From JAAFHZ01 sp964247085 (GTDB taxonomy: Bacteria > Cyanobacteriota > Cyanobacteriia > Cyanobacteriales > Chamaesiphonaceae): DNA of 64,000 nt. Where the stretch lies: assembly GCA_964247085.1 (NCBI GenBank), contig CAXTSX010000002.1, positions 62,001-126,000 on the forward strand, read 5' to 3'. The position numbers were made by a program, and so were the translations under genes. The notes under the pieces are model-generated. The model worked only from the letters and a program-made list of their open reading frames with translations. It had not been told where the DNA came from and did not search any database. Positions 45,650 through 54,574 of the stretch are shown piece by piece; position 1 is the stretch's first letter, and each line of letters begins with the position of its first letter.

Positions 45650-47275
45650 TTACCAAAAACCACCGCGCTTACCATTAGGAAAAACTGTCAAAAAGTTGGT
45701 TTTAGCCATCCCCAACTGAGACTCACTCATTTTGACTCCCCGTAAGTTGGCGCCACACAAATTAGTGCCTTGCAAGTTGGCTTTACTCAATTGAGCTTCA
45801 CTCAAGTCGGCACCACGCAGATCGGCATCTTGCAGGTTGGCATAGTCCATGACACTTCTGCTGAGATTAGCTCCCCGCAAGCAGGCTCTAGTGAAGTTGG
45901 TTTTGGTGAACTTGCCAGCGCCTAAATTAGCATTTTGCAGATTTCCACCACTACAATTGGTATTTTCCCAAGTTACACCAGGTAAATTGGCTTTTGGCAA
46001 ATTAGATCCACTGATATCTAAATCGTTGAAAGTGCGCTGTCCGCGCTGATAAGCTTTCAACAAAGCATTGGCATCCATTTTGGTGATTTCTCGTTGCCGA
46101 TTAGCTATCCCCGGTGATCTCTCAACATGATCTGCCGCCGATGTACTCGATAGGTTGGATGGATTAACAATAGTGGGGCTGCCCGCTCGATCGCGATTTT
46201 CGCGAATAGTCTTAGCCAGCTTTTGAACCGGCGAAGCTGCTGGAACTCCAGGGCTGGGGGGTGGTGGTGGCGGGGAAGGAGCTGATGATCGATCGATCTT
46301 GCGATCACCAATGGAATTAGTTGGAGTACCGAGTGTGTTAGTTCCCATGCCCGACTTCGTAAAAGGCTGTTCTGCTAGTTCTAACGCGCGCATCACTTGT
46401 TCAGCTGATTGATAGCGATGTTTAACAGACGACTCCAGCATTTTACTGACGATCGGTTGTAATGTTGGACTCAGCTGCACATACTTTTGCCACATCATCT
46501 CACCCGTGCTGGGGTGATTTTCAATATCTTTGGGTGATTTACCAGTCATCAGATAGATACAAGTAATTCCTAGCGAGTAGATATCACTAGCGAAAACCGG
46601 TCTCATCACCAGTTGTTCGGGCGGTGCATAACCCGAAGTTCCCACGGCAAATTGAGTAAAGGCCGTATTACCAGTACCGACTTCTTCTTGGTCGGCCAGC
46701 TTGCTGACTTCATTTTTAACAGCCCCAAAGTCAATCAAAACTAGTTTGTTGTCTTGGTCACGGCGGATAATATTGGCAGGCTTGATATCGCGGTGAATGA
46801 TTTCCTTGCTATGAACGTATTGAATAATTGGCAGAATTTCGATCAGAAATCTTTGAATTTTTGCTTCACTGAACAATCCCTCTTTGCGAATTTCTTGATG
46901 GAGAGTGATACCACTAACAAAATCTTGCACCAAGTAAAAACTCTGGCGATCCTCAAAATAGTCCAGAAGACGGGGGATTTGGGGATGATTGCCAATTTTA
47001 CCTAGGGTTCTAGCTTCCCGTTCAAATAGCTCTCTGGCCATTTTGAGGAACTTCTCATGGTTGTTGCTGGGTCGTAGTTGCTTGAGCACGCAGATCGGCT
47101 CACCGGGCAAGGACATATCCACAGCCACAAAAGTTGCTCCAAAGCCACCTTGTCCTAAGGATTTGGTCACTCGGTAGCGATTGCGTACCAATAGTCTTGA
47201 CCCGCAGGATTGACACAAGAAGGCATCAGATAAATTTTTCGGTTGAGTACAATCTGGATTTACGCAGTAGCTCAT
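45650..47275 (-). CDS. Serine/threonine protein kinase with pentapeptide repeats (SpkB-like)
   Basis: 541 residues. A cysteine motif opens the protein (Cys4, Cys9, Cys21, Cys24). A complete Hanks-type kinase domain spans about 34-300, with glycine loop GQGGFGATF, HRD at 161-163 and DFG at 182-184. A Pro-rich linker (eight consecutive prolines) leads to a pentapeptide-repeat tail at about 420-520 (A-N-L/D-L type). The N-terminal cysteine motif plus pentapeptide tail is the plan of SpkB of Synechocystis 6803, linked to motility and redox stress. Active-site residues are intact, unlike the FHA-kinase at 27 kb. Confidence 0.9.
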   Translation of the reverse strand: MSYCVNPDCTQPKNLSDAFLCQSCGSRLLVRNRYRVTKSLGQGGFGATFVAVDMSLPGEPICVLKQLRPSNNHEKFLKMARELFEREARTLGKIGNHPQIPRLLDYFEDRQSFYLVQDFVSGITLHQEIRKEGLFSEAKIQRFLIEILPIIQYVHSKEIIHRDIKPANIIRRDQDNKLVLIDFGAVKNEVSKLADQEEVGTGNTAFTQFAVGTSGYAPPEQLVMRPVFASDIYSLGITCIYLMTGKSPKDIENHPSTGEMMWQKYVQLSPTLQPIVSKMLESSVKHRYQSAEQVMRALELAEQPFTKSGMGTNTLGTPTNSIGDRKIDRSSAPSPPPPPPSPGVPAASPVQKLAKTIRENRDRAGSPTIVNPSNLSSTSAADHVERSPGIANRQREITKMDANALLKAYQRGQRTFNDLDISGSNLPKANLPGVTWENTNCSGGNLQNANLGAGKFTKTNFTRACLRGANLSRSVMDYANLQDADLRGADLSEAQLSKANLQGTNLCGANLRGVKMSESQLGMAKTNFLTVFPNGKRGGFW

Positions 47276-47464
47276 TGAGCCTCACCAGTTCAAGTGTGCA
47301 GGAGGGGGACGGGGAACAGTTCGACTTGGGACATCAGCATAAATATTATGCCATACCATAGGGTCTCACTGCTTTTTGATGTTTTGAACATTTGCTCAAA
47401 TAACTGATAAATAATCAATGGTAATGGTGGTGATTAATACCAATTTAGCTAGTAATTAATTAAT

Positions 47465-47482
47465 CATCCTCAGTGGAGGATG
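47465..47482 (+). promoter_or_regulatory. Hairpin upstream of the pheT -10 box
   Basis: CATCCTC and GAGGATG pair perfectly around AGTG. The hairpin covers the place of the -35 for the TATAAT at 47498, so it could be an operator. Chance cannot be excluded. Confidence 0.35.
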
Positions 47483-47497
47483 ACTGAGAGATTTAGA

Positions 47498-47532
47498 TAT
47501 AATTACACCAACAGTCATCTTGGGCGAAGATG
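47498..47532 (+). promoter_or_regulatory. Candidate pheT promoter and leader hairpin
   Basis: TATAAT at 47498-47503 is a perfect -10 box without a good -35. Twelve bases later CATCTT/AAGATG (47516-47532, loop GGGCG) would form the first hairpin of the transcript, about 50 bases before the start codon. Confidence 0.35.
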
Positions 47533-47578
47533 TTGGGTTGGAACCTCTGTCCGCAATATTTTCAGTTATTTAAAGTAA

Positions 47579-50110
47579 ATGTATATTTCTCTGAATTGGT
47601 TAAACGAGTTAGTTAAAGTTTCGATCGAACCAGCAGCTTTAGCAGAGGTTCTTACTCTAGCTGGGTTTGAGGTGGAATCGATCGAAGATCGTCGCCAATG
47701 GGCTGCGGGGGTGGTTGTTGGCCAAGTACTTAGCCGAGAGCCACATCCGAATGCTGACAAACTGAGTGTTTGTCTGGTCGATGTCGGCGATGGGAATCCG
47801 CCAGTTCAAATTGTCTGCGGGGCAGCCAATGTTCGAGCGGGAATTTATGTCCCAGTAGCTAAGGTAGGTGCTTACCTACCAGTCATCGATCTGAAAATTA
47901 AACCGGCTAAGCTGCGCGGTGAAAAGTCTGAGGGGATGATTTGTTCCTTAGCTGAAGTAGGTTTGGCTAAGGACTCAGCTGGTATTCACATCTTTGCCGA
48001 AGTAGGAGCTGCTGGAGCGCCGCCAGTGGGAAGTGATGTGGGACCTTTACTAGGTTTGGATGATGTCATTTTGGATTTGACCTCAACAGCTAACCGAGCC
48101 GATGCTTTGAGCATGGTGGGCATTGCCCGGGAAGTAGCGGCTTTGACCGGTGCTGTTATTAACTTACCCACAATGAACCCGGTTTCACTCGTGGGCGGAA
48201 ATAAAAATGTGCAGGTCAGGGTTGATCCACAGTCTTGCCAGGTCTATATTGCAACTCTGGTAAATAATATCAAAATTGCTCCGGCTCCCGATTGGTTACA
48301 ACGGCGGTTGCAAGCAGCGGGCATTCGATCGATCAACAATGTGGTAGATATTACCAACTATGTTTTGCTGGAATGGGGACAGCCGCTCCATGCCTTTGAT
48401 GCCGATAAGTTAACGACCTTGACCGGCAGCGCTGATTTTGATTTGGGAGTGCGCTTGGCTCAACCTCCGGCAGTTTTAAAAACCTTAGATGATCAAGAGC
48501 GCCAGCTCCAGTCCCAAAATTTATTGATAACAGCGAGCGATCGACCGATCGCTTTAGCTGGGGTGATGGGTGGTGCTGACACCGAAGTAGACGAAAATAC
48601 CACTAGTATTTTGCTGGAAGCCGCCATTTTTGACTCGGTGGCCATCCGCAAATCTTCTCGTAGTCAAAACTTGCGATCGGAAGCTTCCACTCGTTACGAG
48701 CGGGGGGTAAACCTGGCAGAGTTGGAATTAGCAAATCAAAGGACTTTAAACTTATTAGTAGAACTGGCTGGTGGTCGGGTAATTGCAGAAGCCAAGGCCG
48801 ATCATCGACCAGATTGGGTGGGGCAGCCGCGCACTATTACGCTGCGCTTAGAACGACTGAATCAAATTTTAGGGCCGACAGTTGGTGAGGAAGAAGTAGG
48901 TGAAGTGAGCGCCGCTGATGTCGAAAGAATTCTGACAGCTTTAGGGTGTCAGATGATGCCAGTTTCTAGTGGTATCGAAAGATTACAAGCAGTCCTGGGT
49001 TCAATCGAAGCTTTGACGGATTTGATGACAGCTAGTCCCCCCATAGTGGATGTTTGGGATGTGATTGTGCCTACTTACCGCTATCGCGATCTGGAGCGAG
49101 AGATTGATCTCATTGAAGAGGTGGCTCGGTTGTATGGTTACGATAAGTTTCAAGATACGCTGCCCAGCGAATCGGCGGCAGGCTATTTGTCATTAGATGT
49201 CGAGCTGCTGCGGCTGGTGCGATCGAGCTTCCGGGCGGTGGGCTTCAATGAACTGATGCATTATTCCTATGCTCTGCATAAACCAGAGGTTGGCAGAATG
49301 GTAGATATTGCTAACCCGATGTTCACGGAGTATGCGACTTTGCGATCGGAGCTAACTTCCCACCTGATTCAGAGTTTTCAATACAACTTGGAGCAAGGCA
49401 ATGGTTCATTATGGGGCTTTGAGATTGGCAAAGTTTTTAGCAAAGATGAATCTGGCCTCATGGAAGCTGACGTGCTGGCCGGGATTTGTGGCGGTGATGC
49501 TCGCGCCCAACGCTGGACAACCAGCGACAAACCTCAGAATCTGACTTGGTACGAGGCGAAAGGTTTGCTCGACAATATTTGGCAGCGCTTAGGAATGCCG
49601 GTGGAATATCAAGTGGATCAAAGCAATGAACAGTTTCATCCAGGGCGGACGGCTTCTTTGTGGTTGCATGGCGAACGCTTGGGCACTTTTGGTCAGCTTC
49701 ATCCCCAACTGCGCCAAGAACTGGATCTACCTGATGCTGTCTATGCCTTTCAGCTAAATTTAGAAGTGGTGCTAGAGCATCTAGCTAAGGACGAACAGTT
49801 GGTGCCCCCATACCAAACTTTTTCAACTTATCCAGCCTCCGATCGAGACATTGCTTTCTTTGCGCCTTTGACCGTATCTTTGGCTGAATTACAAAAATCC
49901 ATGCGCCAAGCTGCCGGTGACCTACTGGCTGATGTGCGGCTGTTTGATGAATATCGGGGGCAGAATGTCCCGGATGGTCAGCGCAGCTTGGCCATGCGGT
50001 TGGTTTACCGGGCGATCGATCGCACCCTCAAAGATGAGGATATTGAGCCCGCCCATCAAAAGGTACGAGATATCCTAGTAGATAAATTTCAAGTGACTTT
50101 ACGGAGTTAG
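47579..50110 (+). CDS. pheT: Phenylalanine--tRNA ligase beta subunit
   Basis: 843 residues, slightly longer than most (about 800). The N-terminal part reads ISLNWLNELV and is followed by the tRNA-binding domain (PHPNADKLSVCLVDVG, about 58-75). The B3/B4 editing region, the B5 domain and the catalytic-like core (LRSELTSHLIQSF, GFEIGKVF) follow, and the C-terminal anticodon-binding domain ends TLKDEDIEPAHQKV. It forms the heterotetramer with PheS, whose gene is not in this window. ATG 47579. Seven bases before the next gene. Confidence 0.96.
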   Translation: MYISLNWLNELVKVSIEPAALAEVLTLAGFEVESIEDRRQWAAGVVVGQVLSREPHPNADKLSVCLVDVGDGNPPVQIVCGAANVRAGIYVPVAKVGAYLPVIDLKIKPAKLRGEKSEGMICSLAEVGLAKDSAGIHIFAEVGAAGAPPVGSDVGPLLGLDDVILDLTSTANRADALSMVGIAREVAALTGAVINLPTMNPVSLVGGNKNVQVRVDPQSCQVYIATLVNNIKIAPAPDWLQRRLQAAGIRSINNVVDITNYVLLEWGQPLHAFDADKLTTLTGSADFDLGVRLAQPPAVLKTLDDQERQLQSQNLLITASDRPIALAGVMGGADTEVDENTTSILLEAAIFDSVAIRKSSRSQNLRSEASTRYERGVNLAELELANQRTLNLLVELAGGRVIAEAKADHRPDWVGQPRTITLRLERLNQILGPTVGEEEVGEVSAADVERILTALGCQMMPVSSGIERLQAVLGSIEALTDLMTASPPIVDVWDVIVPTYRYRDLEREIDLIEEVARLYGYDKFQDTLPSESAAGYLSLDVELLRLVRSSFRAVGFNELMHYSYALHKPEVGRMVDIANPMFTEYATLRSELTSHLIQSFQYNLEQGNGSLWGFEIGKVFSKDESGLMEADVLAGICGGDARAQRWTTSDKPQNLTWYEAKGLLDNIWQRLGMPVEYQVDQSNEQFHPGRTASLWLHGERLGTFGQLHPQLRQELDLPDAVYAFQLNLEVVLEHLAKDEQLVPPYQTFSTYPASDRDIAFFAPLTVSLAELQKSMRQAAGDLLADVRLFDEYRGQNVPDGQRSLAMRLVYRAIDRTLKDEDIEPAHQKVRDILVDKFQVTLRS

Positions 50111-50117
50111 CTATCCT

Positions 50118-50918
50118 ATGGCGGATCTAGATCGATCGATCGGCTCCGGTACCAGCCAGGCGATCGAACAGTTTATCCAATCCACAAGACCTAGTGTTTG
50201 GAGTTACCTAGACAAAACCGAAATTTTGACCGGGATGATTGCTCGTTTGCATAATCCTTTGCAGGTCAAGCAAGGTGGCCAGCCCTTTTGTGGACCAGCC
50301 GTGGTGTTATTCGAGCTGATCCGCAAGCATCCTCATCGCTATGTGGAGCTCTGTCGTGGACTGTTTGAAGAGGGTCGTTTTCGGGGAGTCCGAGAACCAA
50401 TTATTGCGAGCACCCGCCTAAGGCACAGTCATGGCGATCTGCGGATGGCTCCGGTGGACTGGTTAGTGCTGGCGACATTGCGCGATCAAGCTAATTGGTT
50501 GGTACCGGTGCATCCCCAGGCTCCAGCCGTGCTGCGGGACCTGGCCGGAATTACTGGGCCTTGGGATGTAACTTACTGGATCAAGAACTTATTGGGGTAC
50601 GAGCAAGTTCAGCATTACTATACGCCTTGGGGTGGGGAGGTCGCTGCTCTAGAAAAAGCCCAGCGATCGATCAATCAAGGCGGCATTGCCCTAGCTTTAA
50701 TTGACCAGGGCTTATTGAATTACAAGGTGCCCTGTTTTTCCTACCCCAATCATTGGGTGTCCATTTTGGGTAATGTGGAATTAGCTGACAAAGCCTGCTT
50801 AGACTGTTACAGCTGGGGCCGACACATTCCCCTCAGTGGGGAATTACGTGAATTTAAGCGACATCTATGGGGGATGTCGATCGCCTACGATAGCAATGAA
50901 TCTATCAATCTCAACTGA
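50118..50918 (+). CDS. Predicted cysteine-peptidase-like protein of unknown function
   Basis: 266 residues, no signal peptide or membrane span. Cys58 in GGQPFCGPAVVLFEL starts a buried helix, His212 lies in YPNHWVSILG before a strand, and Asp229 follows in CLDCYSWG. This Cys(helix)...His(strand)...Asp order is that of papain-like hydrolases. APVDWLVLATLRD in the middle looks conserved; I remember similar patterns in bacterial proteins of unknown role. It lies seven bases after pheT and is probably co-transcribed. Catalysis is inference; other cysteine-hydrolase activities are possible. Confidence 0.5.
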   Translation: MADLDRSIGSGTSQAIEQFIQSTRPSVWSYLDKTEILTGMIARLHNPLQVKQGGQPFCGPAVVLFELIRKHPHRYVELCRGLFEEGRFRGVREPIIASTRLRHSHGDLRMAPVDWLVLATLRDQANWLVPVHPQAPAVLRDLAGITGPWDVTYWIKNLLGYEQVQHYYTPWGGEVAALEKAQRSINQGGIALALIDQGLLNYKVPCFSYPNHWVSILGNVELADKACLDCYSWGRHIPLSGELREFKRHLWGMSIAYDSNESINLN

Positions 50919-51280
50919 TTTTTTGGTTTAACGCAACATCAGCAACATTAATATTTTTATAGACAAGTTGGCCACCCTAAGCTATTATTATAGGCTGTGG
51001 TCAAAACTTGGCTTCTTGGTCGTCAGACCAGCATAGTAAGCAAGGTTGTTTTGGGTGGATACTGATCGGTTTAAGCTGCTCCAGTCCTAACAAAAAATAT
51101 ACAACCCTGTCAGTACTCGCCTTCCAGCATAGATTTTTGGTAACAGCTGCTCCGGAATAATTTCTCCAAGTGCAGCGATTTCACGAACTCAGTACAGCAG
51201 GAATAATCCCACAATGAACGCGCCAGCCGGTGGAAGTTCATCACAACGTAGTGTCTCAATAGATAAGGAAGACCTCAACT
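50919..51280. other. Leader region of the ribosomal protein cluster
   Basis: 362 bases without a gene. It holds a candidate promoter (50960-50988), a small hairpin TGGTC/GACCA at 51017-51030 and about 270 bases of probable untranslated leader before rplC. A long leader could serve autoregulation by a ribosomal protein, but no known binding structure is recognised. Confidence 0.5.
50960..50988 (+). promoter_or_regulatory. Candidate promoter of the rplC cluster
   Basis: TAGACA (50960-50965) and TATTAT (50983-50988) are separated by exactly 17 bases. Both boxes match consensus at 5 of 6 positions. Confidence 0.45.
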
Positions 51281-51919
51281 ATGTCGATCGGCATACTTGG
51301 CACCAAGGTTGGCATGACTCAAGTCTTTGACAAAGAAACCGGGCGAGCAATCCCCGTTACCGTTGTTCAAGCTGGACCATGTACAGTCACGCAAATCAAG
51401 ACTAAGCAAACTGACGGCTATGAATCCGTGCAGATTGGCTATTACGAAGTAAAAGAAAAGTCGCTCAGTAGACCAGAACTAGGACACTTAAAGAAAGCCG
51501 AGGCCAAACCCCTACGCCATCTGCAAGAATTTTTAGTGGATGCTGCTGGAGAATGGACAGTCGGCCAAGAAATCAAATCTGATTTATTTGCCGTTGGTCA
51601 GCTAGTAGACGTGAGTGGCAACAGTATTGGACGAGGTTTTGCAGGTTGGCAAAAGCGTCACAACTTTGCGCGTGGCCCCATGACTCACGGTTCCAAGAAT
51701 CACCGCGAGCCTGGTTCGACTGGTGCTGGTACTACTCCTGGTCGGGTATACCCTGGTAAGAAGATGGCCGGTCGACTAGGTGGTAAGCGCATTACTGTGA
51801 AAAAGTTGTCAGTGATTAAAGTAGATGCCGAAAGCAACCTGATTTTGATTGCTGGATCGGTACCTGGGAAGCCTGGTACTCTGCTGCGGATCATCCCTGA
51901 AGTTAGAGTAGGCAAGTAG
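51281..51919 (+). CDS. rplC: 50S ribosomal protein L3
   Basis: 212 residues. Starts SIGILGTKVGMTQVFD, and the central FARGPMTHGSKNHREPGS segment reaches the peptidyl-transferase centre. One of the first proteins to bind 23S rRNA. First gene of the cluster here, because rpsJ is not upstream, which is usual in cyanobacteria. Confidence 0.98.
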   Translation: MSIGILGTKVGMTQVFDKETGRAIPVTVVQAGPCTVTQIKTKQTDGYESVQIGYYEVKEKSLSRPELGHLKKAEAKPLRHLQEFLVDAAGEWTVGQEIKSDLFAVGQLVDVSGNSIGRGFAGWQKRHNFARGPMTHGSKNHREPGSTGAGTTPGRVYPGKKMAGRLGGKRITVKKLSVIKVDAESNLILIAGSVPGKPGTLLRIIPEVRVGK

Positions 51920-51932
51920 GAGTATATAGAAA

Positions 51933-52574
51933 ATGACTAATTGCACTGTTCGCAACTGGCAAGGAGCCGAGGCTGGTTCTGCTGTCCTTGACCTAAGAGT
52001 TGCTTCTGAAGAAAATGCTGCACACATCGTGCACCGTGCCCTCGTGCGCCAAGCTAACAACGAACGCCAGGGAACAGCTTCGGCTAAAACCCGGGCTGAA
52101 GTTAAAGGTGGTGGCCGCAAACCTTGGAAACAAAAAGGTACTGGTCGTGCTCGGGCGGGTTCGATCCGTTCGCCACTCTGGCGGGGTGGCGGTGTGATCT
52201 TTGGGCCAAAGCCTAGAGACTACAGCACCAAAATGAACCGCAAGGAAAGACGGTTAGCACTGCGCACTGCTTTCCAAAGCCGCGCTGATGAAATGGTAGT
52301 AGTTGAAGATTTTGATACTCAGTTAACTCAACCTAAGACTAAGGAGCTGACAGAAGCCCTAGCTCGGTGGGGTGTTGAAACTGGTAAAAAGACCTTACTA
52401 GTCGTGGCTGATGTCAACGAATCAGAGAATGTTTTTCTCTCGGCTCGGAACATTGCTACTGTCAAATTAATCTCGGCAGTAGGTTTAAATATCTTTGATA
52501 TTCTAAATTCTGACCATATTATCGTTACCAAGAGCGCACTCACCAAGATTCAGGAGGTTTACAGTGACGACTAG
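51933..52574 (+). CDS. rplD: 50S ribosomal protein L4
   Basis: 213 residues. The extended loop GGGRKPWKQKGTGRARAGS (about 58-76) lines the exit tunnel; the globular part ends KIQEVYSDD. In E. coli L4 represses its own operon; whether that happens here cannot be seen. Its 3' end overlaps rplW by 11 bases. Confidence 0.98.
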   Translation: MTNCTVRNWQGAEAGSAVLDLRVASEENAAHIVHRALVRQANNERQGTASAKTRAEVKGGGRKPWKQKGTGRARAGSIRSPLWRGGGVIFGPKPRDYSTKMNRKERRLALRTAFQSRADEMVVVEDFDTQLTQPKTKELTEALARWGVETGKKTLLVVADVNESENVFLSARNIATVKLISAVGLNIFDILNSDHIIVTKSALTKIQEVYSDD

Positions 52575-52887
52575 ATCCCCCGGGCCAACTAGAATTAGCG
52601 TCCGCGACCTGCCTGACATTTTGCAGCGTCCGGTAATTACCGAGAAAGCGACGCGCCAGATGGAACAAAACAAGTTCGTTTTTGACGTAGTACCAAAAGC
52701 TACTAAGACCGACATTAAAGCGGCGATCGAAGTAGTGTTCAATGTCAAGGTGGTGCGGGTCGATACCTACAACCCACCCCGCAAGAAAAAGCGGGTTGGC
52801 CGCTTTGCTGGTTACAAGCCTCAATACAAACGGGCGATCGTTACCGTAGCTGAAGGTCAATCCATCCCGCTTTTCCCTGAAGCTTAG
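52564..52887 (+). CDS. rplW: 50S ribosomal protein L23
   Basis: 107 residues. GTG start at 52564 behind a strong AGGAGG (52552-52557). The family core RPVITEKATRQME leads into FNVKVVRVDTYNPPRKKKR. It sits at the tunnel exit and docks trigger factor and signal-recognition particle. The overlap with rplD implies coupled translation. Confidence 0.97.
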   Translation: MTTRSPGPTRISVRDLPDILQRPVITEKATRQMEQNKFVFDVVPKATKTDIKAAIEVVFNVKVVRVDTYNPPRKKKRVGRFAGYKPQYKRAIVTVAEGQSIPLFPEA

Positions 52888-52929
52888 GATCTCTCGTCTA
52901 TTTCCATTATTTGTATTTGAGTTAAACCT

Positions 52930-53796
52930 ATGGGTACCCGTTCTTATCGGCCATATACGCCCAGTACACGCGAAACAGTAATCTCGGATTTTGCTGAAAT
53001 TACCGCGAGTAAGCCGGAAAAATCATTAACCGTCTATAAACACCGCGCTAAAGGGCGTAATAATCGCGGTGTGATCACTAGTCGCAGACGTGGTGGCGGC
53101 CACAAGCGTCTCTACCGGATCATTGACTTCCGTCGTCAAGACAAGCTCAATATTCCCGCGCGGGTGGCTTCGATCGAATACGATCCCAACCGTAACGCCC
53201 GGATTGCCTTGGTTTTTTACCGTGATGGTGAAAAGCGTTACATCCTACATCCTGTAGGTTTAGAAGTTGGCACCGAAATTATTACCTCGCCCGAAGCTCC
53301 CTTCGAGATTGGTAATGCCTTGCCGCTTACCAACATCCCTTTGGGTACCACCGTCCACAGCATCGAAATGACTGCTGGCAAGGGTGCTCAAATTGCCAGA
53401 TCGGCTGGAGCTGGAGCGCAAATTGTGGCTAAAGATGGTGATTATGTCACCCTCAAGATGCCTTCTGGAGAAGTCCGGATGTTGCGCAAAGAGTGCTATG
53501 CCACCATTGGTCAAGTTGGTAACTTAGAAGCCCGTAACCTCAGTGCTGGTAAAGCCGGTCGAAACCGGTGGAAAGGCCGCAGACCAAAAGTCCGGGGTAG
53601 TGTTATGAACCCTTGCGATCACCCCCACGGTGGTGGTGAAGGTCGGGCACCGATCGGACGCAGTGGCCCTGTTACTCCTTGGGGTAAACCTACTTTGGGT
53701 TACAAAACCCGGCAGAAGAACAAGGCTAGTACTAAGTTCATCGTTAGACGGCGACGCAAGTCTTCCAAACGGGGCAAAGGCGGCCGTCAGAACTAG
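52930..53796 (+). CDS. rplB: 50S ribosomal protein L2
   Basis: 288 residues, slightly long at the N-terminus. Contains NNRGVITSRRRGGGHKRLYR and the conserved C-terminal MNPCDHPHGGGEGRAPIGR around the His needed for peptidyl transfer. Primary 23S rRNA binding protein that bridges the subunits. Confidence 0.98.
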   Translation: MGTRSYRPYTPSTRETVISDFAEITASKPEKSLTVYKHRAKGRNNRGVITSRRRGGGHKRLYRIIDFRRQDKLNIPARVASIEYDPNRNARIALVFYRDGEKRYILHPVGLEVGTEIITSPEAPFEIGNALPLTNIPLGTTVHSIEMTAGKGAQIARSAGAGAQIVAKDGDYVTLKMPSGEVRMLRKECYATIGQVGNLEARNLSAGKAGRNRWKGRRPKVRGSVMNPCDHPHGGGEGRAPIGRSGPVTPWGKPTLGYKTRQKNKASTKFIVRRRRKSSKRGKGGRQN

Positions 53797-53874
53797 GCTT
53801 GACAAATTTTGGCGGTGTTTAGTTCGCCGAAATTTCCTTGTTTTCAATCAAAGTCGTTTATTTCAACAACTAAT

Positions 53875-54153
53875 ATGGGTCGTTCTCTCAAAAAAGGTCC
53901 GTTCGTCGCTGATCATCTGATGACCAAGGTCGAAAAGATGAATACCAGCGGTAAAAAGGAAGTGATCAAAACCTGGTCGCGTGCTTCCACTATCTTGCCT
54001 CAAATGGTTGGTCATACGATCGCTGTTCACAATGGCAGGCAGCATGTCCCCGTATTTGTTTCCGACCAAATGGTAGGTCACAAGCTCGGTGAATTTGCAC
54101 CAACTCGTACTTACCGCTCTCATGCTAAGGGCGACAAAAAAGCAGGTAGATAA
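53875..54153 (+). CDS. rpsS: 30S ribosomal protein S19
   Basis: 92 residues from ATG 53875 (MGRSLKKGPF, the universal start). The frame is open 66 bases further upstream, but that stretch is not S19-like. Binds in the 30S head with S13. Confidence 0.97.
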   Translation: MGRSLKKGPFVADHLMTKVEKMNTSGKKEVIKTWSRASTILPQMVGHTIAVHNGRQHVPVFVSDQMVGHKLGEFAPTRTYRSHAKGDKKAGR

Positions 54154-54182
54154 AAGCCCAGCTGATTGCACAGGAAATAATT

Positions 54183-54542
54183 ATGGCAGTAGATAATAAA
54201 ACAGAAATTAAAGCGATCGCTAAGTATATTCGGATGTCTCCGTACAAGGTGCGTCGAGTGCTGGATCAGATTCGGGGGCGCTCCTACCGGGAAGCCCTGA
54301 TTATCTTAGAGTTCATGCCCTACAAAGCCTGCGAAGAGATTATCAAAGTATTGCGTTCGGCCGTGGCCAACGCCGAGCATAATGCCGGTCTCAACCCCGC
54401 GAAGCTAGTGGTATCTAGCGCTTATGCCGATCAAGGACCAGTATTGAAACGGTTTCGCCCCAGAGCGCAAGGCCGTGCCTTTGCTATTCGCAAGCCTAGT
54501 TGCCACATTACGGTAGCAGTATCGGAAGCAACTGAAGACTAG
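54183..54542 (+). CDS. rplV: 50S ribosomal protein L22
   Basis: 119 residues. YIRMSPYKVRRVLDQIRG near the N-terminus and the tunnel-lining beta-hairpin with RFRPRAQGRAFAIRKPSCH at about 90-108. Confidence 0.97.
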   Translation: MAVDNKTEIKAIAKYIRMSPYKVRRVLDQIRGRSYREALIILEFMPYKACEEIIKVLRSAVANAEHNAGLNPAKLVVSSAYADQGPVLKRFRPRAQGRAFAIRKPSCHITVAVSEATED

Positions 54543-54574
54543 ATCATTACCATTAGTAGTAGCAACAACACAGT

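Larger units (their letters stand above)
47276..47578. other. Divergent region between the SpkB-like kinase and pheT
   Basis: 303 bases with two perfect small hairpins (47465-47482 and 47516-47532) and a TATAAT at 47498-47503 between them, but no matching -35. No gene or tRNA seen. Confidence 0.45.

Noticed and set aside
45700..46020. Repetitive DNA of about 15-base period
   Set aside because: It is the coding sequence of pentapeptide repeats in the SpkB-like kinase, not a CRISPR or satellite. I found no CRISPR array.
52540..52860. Long minus-strand frames under rplD/rplW and other ribosomal genes
   Set aside because: They mirror highly expressed genes with biased codons; the translated sequences have no protein-like features.
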